Origin: Nitrospira sp.
GTDB taxonomy: Bacteria; Nitrospirota; Thermodesulfovibrionia; Thermodesulfovibrionales; SM23-35
Assembly: GCA_016873575.1 (NCBI GenBank)
Contig: VGWY01000083.1
Location: 1 to 10,331, forward strand
DNA: 10,331 bases
Reading direction: 5' to 3'
This document shows positions 1-4,735 of this stretch, in pieces. The notes beneath the pieces were generated by a model, which made no database searches, was not told the origin of the DNA, and saw nothing but the letters and a program-made list of their open reading frames with translations. The position numbers were made by a program, and so were the translations under genes. How positions within the stretch are numbered: the first letter of the stretch is position 1; the number at the start of each line of letters is the position of its first letter.

Positions 1-104
1 CAAAGCAAATAGCAACAAATTGTAAACATTTAATCGAGCAATACTACAGCGTTGACAGCCTCGTTCAGGAAGCAAAAAACATTCTGAGATATTTAGGATA
101 TTAA
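1..104 (+). CDS. C-terminal end of an unidentified protein (5' truncated by window edge)
   Basis: Frame 3 is open from the window edge to a TAA at 102-104, giving 33 complete codons; the other two + frames close within about 30 bases. The peptide ends in EQYYSVDSLVQEAKNILRYLGY-like sequence, an amphipathic helical tail that looks like genuine coding DNA. Such tails are common at the end of GT4-type glycosyltransferases, which would fit the glycan genes downstream, but HEPN-type or other helical proteins end similarly. The family cannot be fixed from 33 residues. The stop is followed directly by the broken cupin copy, so the junction just after this gene may be a rearrangement point. Confidence 0.5.
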   Translation, partial: KQIATNCKHLIEQYYSVDSLVQEAKNILRYLGY

Positions 105-230
105 ATCTTTAAAACAGCCATCAAGCTCATCACCTTAAACGAGCAGCATATAACGACCATTATCCGGTCAAATTTGCTGCCTGATGAAACTACCTTTGTT
201 ACTCCGGACCACTATTATCAGCAGACCGGT
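105..230 (+). pseudogene. Broken N-terminal copy of the downstream cupin gene
   Basis: Bases 128-230 align without gaps to 1399-1501 inside the intact cupin gene, with 9 differences in 103 positions by my count. The reading frame is kept (ITLNEQHITTIIRSN against ITWNEQHIATIIRSN), and at least four of the differences (e.g. third bases of Thr, Pro, His and Gln codons) are silent. Weaker similarity continues upstream to about 105. After the Thr-Gly codons at 225-230 the similarity stops abruptly and an unrelated tail runs to a TGA at 267-269. There is no start codon in the aligned part, and the cupin metal-site region (residues 55-81 of the intact protein) is missing, so this is a non-functional remnant. 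The mostly conservative differences suggest it came from a second, homologous allele or from an old duplication. Confidence 0.8.
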
Positions 231-299
231 ACGGAAAAGTGGATAATACCTGGACAAGCACTATCTTGATTAAATTTTTAAACTGAAAAGAAGCGGATT

Positions 300-326
300 T
301 TGTAAACTATTTGGAATTGTTTACAA
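300..326. promoter_or_regulatory. Perfect 8-bp inverted repeat, candidate operator of mntA/hepT
   Basis: TTGTAAAC at 300-307 and GTTTACAA at 319-326 are exact reverse complements separated by 11 bases. Arm centres are 19 bases apart, roughly two helical turns, as expected for a dimeric DNA-binding protein. The right arm lies between the proposed -35 and -10 elements, so a bound protein would block RNA polymerase. The binding protein is unknown. The module's own complex is one candidate and an unlinked regulator another. Confidence 0.5.
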
Positions 327-338
327 TTATTGTATAAT
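311..338 (+). promoter_or_regulatory. Sigma-70-type promoter for mntA-hepT
   Basis: A perfect -10 TATAAT lies at 333-338, with TTGGAA at 311-316 as a partial -35 (4 of 6 matches to TTGACA), spaced 16 bases. It lies about 70 bases upstream of the mntA start and overlaps the dyad at 300-326. It probably drives mntA, hepT, the small ORF and the cupin gene as one transcript, since their reading frames overlap. Confidence 0.55.
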
Positions 339-409
339 TTGGAGGCGTAGGCTGACGCCCCGGTGAGACAGGCTATATAGAAATGGCTGATGTGCGCAGG
401 GAGTTGTAA

Positions 410-808
410 ATGAAAAAAAAAGAATTAGACAGTTTAAAGACAGTATTCCACAGATATCCGGAAATTAAGCTGGTATATTTTTTCGGATCAAGGGCTAAAC
501 GCTCATATGGGCCGTTGAGTGACTATGATTTTGCCGTCTACTTCGGCGATATAAAAGACAACAGGATGTTCTCCATTAAACTCGATCTCATCGCACAAAT
601 AAGCCGCATACTGAAGACGGACAGAGTCGATATCGTTATTCTGAACCGAACGAAAAGCCCTGAACTGAAATATATCATTCTGAAAGAAGGCATTTTGGTT
701 TTCGAAAGAGAACCTTTTAAAGTCATGGTTGAGCCAAAAATCCTGAATGAATATTTTGATTTTCACAAAATACTGTCGAAATATGAGCTTACAAAGGCTC
801 CAGCATGA
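410..808 (+). CDS. mntA: MntA-like minimal nucleotidyltransferase, antitoxin of a type VII module
   Basis: A 132-residue protein of the DNA polymerase beta-like nucleotidyltransferase superfamily (MNT). The catalytic signature GS-X10-DXD is intact: Gly26-Ser27 and Asp38/Asp40, with a likely third metal ligand at Asp74 in DRVDIVIL. In characterised systems MntA transfers AMP from ATP onto a tyrosine of the HEPN toxin and so silences its RNase activity. The target tyrosine is present in the partner here. The ATG at 410 follows a modest GGGAG ribosome site, and no better in-frame start exists upstream. The TGA overlaps the hepT start (ATGA), indicating translational coupling. The length is typical of the family. 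Function is inferred from motifs and pairing; a non-TA MNT/HEPN pair with another role is possible but less likely. Confidence 0.85.
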   Translation: MKKKELDSLKTVFHRYPEIKLVYFFGSRAKRSYGPLSDYDFAVYFGDIKDNRMFSIKLDLIAQISRILKTDRVDIVILNRTKSPELKYIILKEGILVFEREPFKVMVEPKILNEYFDFHKILSKYELTKAPA

Positions 809-1257
809 GCAATATTAAAGCAATCGAGAACAAAATAAGCTCGGCCAGGAAATACTCGGCCATTCTGAAAAGATACAGAGGATTTGCAAAAGAAAAGATA
901 TGTAACAATACAGATATAAGGGGCGCCGTCGAACGTTATCTGTATCTTGAGGCACAGTCGGTAATTGATCTGGCTGAGGCAGTAATAGCCCACAATGATT
1001 TCAGAAAGCCCACCACAATGAGCGAGGCATTTTATATCCTGAACGAAGAAAAGATTATTTCGAAAAAATTGACCGAAAAACTGGTCAGGATGGTTGGATT
1101 CAGGAATGTGCTCGCTCACGATTACGAAGACATCGATTACGACATCGTTTACAAAGTACTGCAAGAAGGATTAAACGATATCGAGGTTTTTCTGAAAATC
1201 ATATCAAAAAAACTGAACATCACCCGCGCTGAAAAAAAGACTGGGGAAAAGAATTGA
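805..1257 (+). CDS. hepT: HepT-like HEPN ribonuclease toxin (DUF86 family)
   Basis: A 150-residue, almost wholly helical protein. It carries the HEPN RNase signature R-X4-H-X-Y as RNVLAHDY: Arg100, His105 and Tyr107. In studied HepT proteins Arg and His form the RNA-cleaving site at the dimer interface, and the tyrosine is the residue AMPylated by MntA. All three are present, so the toxin appears catalytically competent and able to be silenced. Its ATG overlaps the mntA stop by four bases. Its own TGA shares its last base with the ATG of the next small ORF (TGATG), so translation may continue through three or four frames. The lysine-rich C-terminal tail (about residues 138-150) extends past the HEPN core and has no recognised function. 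Confidence 0.88.
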   Translation: MSNIKAIENKISSARKYSAILKRYRGFAKEKICNNTDIRGAVERYLYLEAQSVIDLAEAVIAHNDFRKPTTMSEAFYILNEEKIISKKLTEKLVRMVGFRNVLAHDYEDIDYDIVYKVLQEGLNDIEVFLKIISKKLNITRAEKKTGEKN

Positions 1258-1364
1258 TGATGCAGGTTACTGAAAAGAACATTAAAAAGCTGGCCGAAGG
1301 ATGGCTCTTTCCCGTTCCCGAAAGAGCGCCTGCCTTTGGTTTTCCGGAACATAAAGTCAAATGA
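1257..1364 (+). CDS. 35-residue small ORF coupled to hepT and the cupin gene
   Basis: The ATG at 1257 shares one base with the hepT stop (TGATG) and a second ATG follows at 1260. The frame runs 35 codons to TGA at 1362-1364, which overlaps the cupin start as ATGA. Overlap at both ends is the usual sign of translated, coupled genes. The product begins MMQVTEKNIKKLAEGWLF and has a proline-rich second half ending FGFPEHKVK. I do not recognise it. It could be a small functional protein, or the C-terminal stump of a glycan gene that lay before the cupin and was cut when the toxin-antitoxin module arrived, with the ATG now acting as a re-initiation site. I see no strong ribosome site other than coupling. 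Confidence 0.45.
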   Translation: MMQVTEKNIKKLAEGWLFPVPERAPAFGFPEHKVK

Positions 1365-1783
1365 CCGATAAAAATTCTCATAAACAGCACATAGAACACA
1401 TCACCTGGAACGAGCAGCATATAGCGACCATTATCCGGTCAAATTTCCTGCCTGATGAAACGACCTTTGTGACTCCTGACCATTATTATCAGCAAACCGG
1501 TTTCGTCGTTTATCCGAAAGACGGGGTTATCAAGCGCCATGCTCACCTGCCCCTGCAGCGTCATCTGATAGGCACGCAGGAAGCATTGCTGGTCAGGAAA
1601 GGCAAAGTGGAGATAGATCTATTTGCCATGGATAAAAGCCCCCTCGGCACCTGGACTCTGGAACAGGGAGACCTCATCCTTCTTGTGGCAGGTGGACATG
1701 GCATGCGCTGTCTCGAAGATACGGTTCTCCTTGAAATAAAACAAGGCCCCTATACAGGATTAGTTGAAAAGGAACATTTCTGA
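1361..1783 (+). CDS. Cupin-fold protein of glycan-locus type, function unknown
   Basis: A 140-residue single-domain protein. The middle matches a cupin barrel. Motif 1 is around residues 55-81, with Gly55, His60 and His62 as probable metal ligands, then Glu74 and Gly81. Motif 2 is around 103-113, with a Gly-Gly-His at 111-113. The end, EIKQGPYTG, resembles small cupins found in lipopolysaccharide and O-antigen clusters next to sugar aminotransferases and glycosyltransferases. From memory these are of undefined biochemistry, perhaps sugar isomerases or regulators. The start at 1361 overlaps the stop of the small ORF. Its first third is duplicated at 128-230. The DegT-type aminotransferase 690 bases downstream supports a role in modified-sugar synthesis, but no reaction can be assigned. 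Confidence 0.65.
   Translation: MTDKNSHKQHIEHITWNEQHIATIIRSNFLPDETTFVTPDHYYQQTGFVVYPKDGVIKRHAHLPLQRHLIGTQEALLVRKGKVEIDLFAMDKSPLGTWTLEQGDLILLVAGGHGMRCLEDTVLLEIKQGPYTGLVEKEHF
1399..1501 (+). repeat. Direct repeat, right copy (partner at 128-230)
   Basis: This segment of the cupin gene (codons 14-47) is the intact counterpart of the remnant at 128-230, about 91% identical without gaps. The two copies are in the same orientation, 1271 bases apart, and enclose the spacer, mntA, hepT and the 35-codon ORF. Recombination between them would remove the whole module and leave a cupin frame that could continue into the intact 3' part. Confidence 0.8.
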
Positions 1784-1811
1784 TAATATCGGTATGTAAG
1801 TCACTTGTTAC

Positions 1812-1835
1812 AGAACAAGAAAAAAGTCTTGTTCT
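1812..1835. repeat. 9-bp perfect hairpin between cupin and BrnT genes
   Basis: AGAACAAGA (1812-1820) and TCTTGTTCT (1827-1835) are exact reverse complements with a 6-base A-rich loop. It lies 29 bases after the cupin stop. There is no T-run after the stem on the + strand, so it is not a classic rho-independent terminator. It may stabilise the transcript's 3' end, act as a weak terminator, or be an operator for the downstream BrnT/BrnA pair. The rest of the 146-bp spacer shows no convincing promoter: a TATGAT at 1895-1900 has no well-spaced -35. Confidence 0.4.
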
Positions 1836-1929
1836 TGATTGCCTCGACCATATGCTGCCTAATGGATGTTGCTGCTCAGGATTAATACGCGAGATATGAT
1901 TATGACAGGAAACATGGGTAGAAAAGATA

Positions 1930-2217
1930 ATGTTTGTTATAGATGATATAATATGGTTGGATAACATCGTTGAAAAACTTGCATGGAAACATCAAGTTTT
2001 GACGAATGAGGTTGAGGAAGTTTTAACAGGAAATTGCAGGTTTTTTAAAAAGGAAACCGGCAAAGTTGAGGGCGAGCATCTCTATAATGCGCTTGGTAGA
2101 ACAGATAATGGAAGATATCTTTCTATATTCTTTATCAAAAAACTGAACAATAAGGCATTAATTGTCACTGCAAGGGATATGAATAAAAGCGAAAGGAAAA
2201 GATATGAAAAAAAGTAA
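1930..2217 (+). CDS. brnT: BrnT-like toxin of a type II toxin-antitoxin pair
   Basis: A 95-residue protein with the layout of BrnT, a RelE-fold ribonuclease. An N-terminal segment with a W-K-H-Q-V run stands where BrnT has its N-x2-KHG signature. A conserved G-R-T-D-N-G-R-Y-L strand pair follows (about 70-80), and the end ARDMNKSERKRY (about 82-93) corresponds to the family's arginine-rich ISAR-RA--ER--Y terminus. BrnT cleaves RNA and halts translation until bound by BrnA. The sequence is diverged, with Lys-Trp-Lys-His-Gln instead of the common KHG, so RNase activity is not certain. The start at 1930 has only a weak AGAAAAG ribosome site. The 3' end overlaps the antitoxin gene by 14 bases. 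Confidence 0.7.
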   Translation: MFVIDDIIWLDNIVEKLAWKHQVLTNEVEEVLTGNCRFFKKETGKVEGEHLYNALGRTDNGRYLSIFFIKKLNNKALIVTARDMNKSERKRYEKK

Positions 2218-2449
2218 ACAGATAAAGGATATGTCCATTTACGAAGCTTCTGATTTTTGGGATGAACACGATTTCTCAGAATTCGAAGATGTGGAGGAAG
2301 TCAAGGACATTCGTTTCTCATTGACAAAGAAAAAATATATTGGCGTAGATACCGATTTATACTCAAAGATAAAAAAGAAAGCCAGGAAATTGCATACGAC
2401 TGAAGATACTTTGATTAATGAATGGTTAAGGGAAAAAGCTGAGGCATAA
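2204..2449 (+). CDS. brnA: BrnA/CopG-type antitoxin
   Basis: An 81-residue acidic-then-basic protein. The first half has the FWDEHDFSEFED signature (about residues 18-29) seen in CopG-family antitoxins that pair with BrnT-like toxins. The second half (about 44-78), with GVDTDLYSKIKKKARK followed by LINEWLREK, fits a ribbon-helix-helix DNA-binding domain. Members wrap around and inhibit the toxin and repress their own operon. The ATG at 2204 lies 14 bases inside the toxin gene; toxin before antitoxin is the normal BrnT-BrnA order. The A-rich stretch upstream gives it a purine-rich, if imperfect, ribosome site (AAAGGAAAAG). Confidence 0.72.
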   Translation: MKKSKQIKDMSIYEASDFWDEHDFSEFEDVEEVKDIRFSLTKKKYIGVDTDLYSKIKKKARKLHTTEDTLINEWLREKAEA

Positions 2450-2472
2450 AAAAAGCTATGAAAAATGTCTAA

Positions 2473-3585
2473 ATGATCCCTGTCTCCGAACCATTGGTCA
2501 CTGCGCGAGAAGTGGAGCTTGTCCTCGACTGTCTGAAAAGCGGCTGGATTTCTTCAGCAGGTAAGTACTTAGAGCGATTTGAGAATGAATGGGCTACCTA
2601 TTGCGGAATGAAACATGGTATCGCTGTAAGTAATGGAACAACCGCATTACAAATTGCAGTAAGATTATTAGACCTCAAACCCCGTGACGAAGTGATCATG
2701 CCCACATTCACCATCATCTCCTGCGCCCAGGCAATAACTTATTGCAATGGCGTCCCCGTTTTGATAGACAGTGACCCTCATAATTGGCAGATGGATGTAT
2801 CACAGATCGAATCCAAAATAACTACCCGAACCCGCGCCATCATGCCTGTTCACATATACGGACATCCTGCTGATATGGACCCTATATTAGAAATTGCTCA
2901 AAAACATGGATTATCTATTATTGAAGATGCTGCTGAAGTGCATGGCGCTGAATACGCGGGACGGAGATGCGGAGGCCTCGGCGACATCAGTGTGTTTAGT
3001 TTTTATGCGAATAAATTGATAACAACAGGTGAAGGTGGAATGGTATTAACAAATCGAGATGACCTCGCTGAACAAGCACGTTCTTTAAGGAACCTTTGTT
3101 TCCAAAAATCACGGCGATTTTTTCATGATGAATTGGGATATAACTTTCGTCTAACAAATATTCAAGCTGCCTTGGGTGTTGCTCAACTGGAACGGATGGA
3201 ACAAATTGTCGATCGAAAGCGTGCTATTGCTCATGTATATAATGAACTGCTGAAGGATGTGCCTGGGATCGAACTCCCTGTGGAAGAGCCATGGGCAAAA
3301 AACGTCTACTGGGTCTATGGTATTATAGTCAAAGAAAATACAGGAATGAATGCTTTAGATTTTGCCCAAAAATTAGCCCTAAAAGGAATTGAAACAAGGC
3401 CGTTCTTTCTGGGAATGCATGAACAACCTGTATTTCATAAAATGGGCCTTTTTGTGGATGAGAAATATCCCGTTGCTGAGCGGCTTGCCCGTCAAGGGCT
3501 ATATATCCCTGCCGGACTTACAATTCGAGAATCTGAAATAGAACAGGTTTGTGAGGCTATCAGGGATATTCTTACGAATCATTGA
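2473..3585 (+). CDS. DegT/DnrJ/EryC1/StrS sugar aminotransferase, perosamine-synthase-like
   Basis: A 370-residue PLP-dependent fold-type I aminotransferase acting on nucleotide-activated keto sugars. The start MIPVSEPLVT, SGWISSAGKYLERFE (about 23-37), NGTTAL (54-59), EDAAEVHGA (151-159) and SVFSFYANK with Lys181 as the PLP-binding lysine are all standard. The FFLGMHEQP stretch near residue 321 resembles the GDP-4-keto-6-deoxymannose aminotransferases (Per/RfbE), which make perosamine. Substrate choice cannot be proven from motifs. Full length for the family. No Shine-Dalgarno precedes the ATG; a three-codon ORF at 2465 overlaps it (ATGTCTAAATGA), so initiation may rely on read-through from brnA 23 bases upstream. 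Its product would be cytoplasmic and feed O-antigen or capsule assembly. Confidence 0.88.
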   Translation: MIPVSEPLVTAREVELVLDCLKSGWISSAGKYLERFENEWATYCGMKHGIAVSNGTTALQIAVRLLDLKPRDEVIMPTFTIISCAQAITYCNGVPVLIDSDPHNWQMDVSQIESKITTRTRAIMPVHIYGHPADMDPILEIAQKHGLSIIEDAAEVHGAEYAGRRCGGLGDISVFSFYANKLITTGEGGMVLTNRDDLAEQARSLRNLCFQKSRRFFHDELGYNFRLTNIQAALGVAQLERMEQIVDRKRAIAHVYNELLKDVPGIELPVEEPWAKNVYWVYGIIVKENTGMNALDFAQKLALKGIETRPFFLGMHEQPVFHKMGLFVDEKYPVAERLARQGLYIPAGLTIRESEIEQVCEAIRDILTNH

Positions 3586-3591
3586 TTTTAG

Positions 3592-3612
3592 ATGCTGAAA
3601 CAAGTTCAGCAT
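3592..3612. repeat. 8-bp hairpin repeat after the aminotransferase gene
   Basis: ATGCTGAA (3592-3599) and TTCAGCAT (3605-3612) pair perfectly around ACAAG. The motif GATGCTGAAACAAGTTCAGC is, from memory, a frequent dispersed intergenic repeat in environmental anaerobes. It lies six bases after the aminotransferase stop and could protect or weakly terminate that transcript, but no T-run follows. Confidence 0.55.
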
Positions 3613-3659
3613 GACAAAAAATATGGTTCTTTCGTAAAAAAGTTGAAAAGCATTCTAAT

Positions 3660-3810
3660 AACCACAGAGACACAGAGGCACGGAGATTGACATATAAAAA
3701 AAGAAGCCATAAAAAAAGAAAAAATATTAATATATTCAAGCTTTTTTGTGTTTGTAATAAATAAAAGAGATATTTGTTCTTATTCTCAGTGTCTCTGTGC
3801 CTCAGTGGTT
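3660..3810. repeat. 26-bp inverted arms around a 99-bp A/T-rich core
   Basis: Left arm 3660-3685 begins AACCACAGAGACACAGAGGC. The reverse complement of 3785-3810 begins AACCACTGAGGCACAGAGAC. They agree at 22 of 26 positions by my count. The AACCACAGAGRCACAGAGRCAC type is a well-known dispersed repeat in many bacterial genomes. As a pair of inverted ends around a gene-free core the unit has the shape of a small non-autonomous element, but I see no clear target-site duplication. Confidence 0.6.
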
Positions 3811-3879
3811 AAAGTTCTCTTTCAATATAAATACGAAAGAGGGATAATTTTTAGAGCATCCCTTGGGGAATTTAAAACA

Positions 3880-3893
3880 CAGGCTAAAGCCTG
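3880..3893. repeat. Short palindrome of a dispersed repeat type
   Basis: CAGGCT-AA-AGCCTG is a perfect 6-bp dyad, followed by CGGCTACAA. The string ACAGGCTAAAGCCTGCGGCT resembles a common intergenic repeat of anaerobe genomes. No function is evident. Confidence 0.45.
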
Positions 3894-3935
3894 CGGCTAC
3901 AAGGTTTATAATGTCCCTCTTAGAATTCAATTTTC

Positions 3936-3973
3936 AAAAAAAGGCTGGTTTCGAGCCAATCTCGAAACCAGCC
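3936..3973 (-). terminator. Rho-independent terminator of the fdhA-fdhB operon
   Basis: On the - strand, GGCTGGTTTCGAG (3973-3961) pairs perfectly over 13 bp with CTCGAAACCAGCC (3955-3943) around a 5-base loop. The stem is followed at once by seven T (3942-3936), then GAAAA. It starts 25 bases after the fdhB stop. This is a textbook intrinsic terminator. On the + strand the stem is not followed by T, so it works in one direction only. Confidence 0.92.
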
Positions 3974-3998
3974 GCATCGAAATATTCGTGATTGATAT

Positions 3999-4730
3999 CT
4001 ATCCCTTCAAAGAGAAGTTCACAATAGGTTGAAGCAATTTCTTAATGGCAGCAAGCCTCGTAATTCCTATAGGGTCTTCCACTAAGGCATTCTTGTGGTA
4101 CTTCTTTGGGTCGTCAACAACAAGGAAGATGACCCTGTGTATATCTGCATTGAGAAGTTGAGCCTTCGGGTAGGCTGCTTTGATCTCTTCCAGTTTCTTC
4201 TTTGCCATCTCAAGCATCTTATCCCTATCACCGAAGTTCAAAGCACCAGTAGGACAGGACTTGACACAAGCTGGTAATAACCCCTCTTTAATCCTGTCAA
4301 TGCACATGGTGCACTTAGCCAGTCCACCTGTCTTCTCATTCCATCTTGGAATATCCCATGGACATGATTCCCTAATGGCTTTGGCATCGGCTGCCTTTAC
4401 TTTAACCTTTGGGTTAAAAAGCACAGCACCTGTTGCTTCATCCCTCGTGATAGCCTTAACTCCCTTAGCCTCGGCTGTATAAAAGCATGGTGGTTCAAGA
4501 CAGTGTCTGCATTGATCAGCAAAGAAATACCATTTCGGTTTCCCATTTTCTTCTAATTCATTGAATCTCACCAACTTGAAGGTGGAGACGGAAAGGTCTT
4601 CAGGATTCTGGTGGCTTCCGCGCTGCAAGGTTTTTGTCCCTGGATTCATATTCCATTGTTTACAAGCTATCTGACATCCTCTACATGCTGTGCATTTCGT
4701 TGTATCTATAAAAAACGTCTTCCCTGCCAT
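3999..4730 (-). CDS. fdhB: Formate dehydrogenase iron-sulfur subunit
   Basis: A 243-residue ferredoxin-type electron-transfer subunit. Twelve cysteines can be seen: 13, 16, 19, 23 (C-x2-C-x2-C-x3-C); 74, 77, 82; 123; 140, 143; 155, 159. That number fits three [4Fe-4S] clusters, as in periplasmic Desulfovibrio FdhAB. The position where many homologues place a fourth cysteine after CRHCLEPPC is Ala86; Cys123 probably fills that role. There is no signal peptide and no C-terminal transmembrane helix. The protein is therefore expected to be co-exported with Tat-tagged FdhA and to act as a soluble dimer partner, unlike the membrane-anchored FdnH type. The ATG is five bases after the fdhA stop, with a strong GGGGAGGTGAT ribosome site inside the end of fdhA. 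The operon terminator follows. Confidence 0.93.
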   Translation of the reverse strand: MAGKTFFIDTTKCTACRGCQIACKQWNMNPGTKTLQRGSHQNPEDLSVSTFKLVRFNELEENGKPKWYFFADQCRHCLEPPCFYTAEAKGVKAITRDEATGAVLFNPKVKVKAADAKAIRESCPWDIPRWNEKTGGLAKCTMCIDRIKEGLLPACVKSCPTGALNFGDRDKMLEMAKKKLEEIKAAYPKAQLLNADIHRVIFLVVDDPKKYHKNALVEDPIGITRLAAIKKLLQPIVNFSLKG

Positions 4731-4735
4731 TTATA

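Larger units (their letters stand above)
231..409 (+). other. Spacer before the MntA/HepT module
   Basis: This gap separates the cupin remnant from mntA. It contains the dyad and promoter listed separately, a small hairpin GGCGT-N6-ACGCC at 345-360, and a weak ribosome site (GGGAG, about 399-403) just before mntA. Frame 2 reads 17 codons from 356 to a TAA at 407-409 (RPGETGYIEMADVRREL), ending one base before the mntA ATG. This could be a remnant C-terminus of another protein, or a leader peptide starting at the ATG at 383 (eight codons), or chance. Confidence 0.4.
3586..3998. other. Gene-free spacer with dispersed repeats and a leftward terminator
   Basis: This 413-base gap lies between two convergent transcription units. 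I see no credible gene; the longest frame crosses the repeats and ignores their symmetry. It contains a hairpin at 3592-3612, a pair of 26-bp inverted arms at 3660-3685 and 3785-3810, a short palindrome at 3880-3893, and the fdh terminator at 3936-3973. The 99 bases between the 26-bp arms are A/T-rich with two A7 runs. Confidence 0.6.

Noticed and set aside
1674..1967. - strand 97-codon frame over the cupin end and the BrnT spacer
   Set aside because: It covers the complement of the cupin motif 2 region and the hairpin at 1812-1835 and shows no domain.
3592..3612. Terminator for the aminotransferase gene
   Set aside because: The hairpin is perfect but followed by GACAAAAAA on the + strand rather than a T-run, so intrinsic termination is not supported.
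3748..4032. 94-codon + strand open frame
   Set aside because: It runs through the right arm of the 26-bp inverted repeat, the 3880-3893 palindrome and the fdh terminator, and then into the 3' end of fdhB on the other strand. There is no family resemblance and no ribosome site.
4470..4490. Lost cluster ligand in FdhB (Ala86 where many ferredoxin domains have Cys)
   Set aside because: The total of 12 cysteines still gives three complete [4Fe-4S] sites, with Cys123 as the likely replacement, as expected for the periplasmic FdhAB type.
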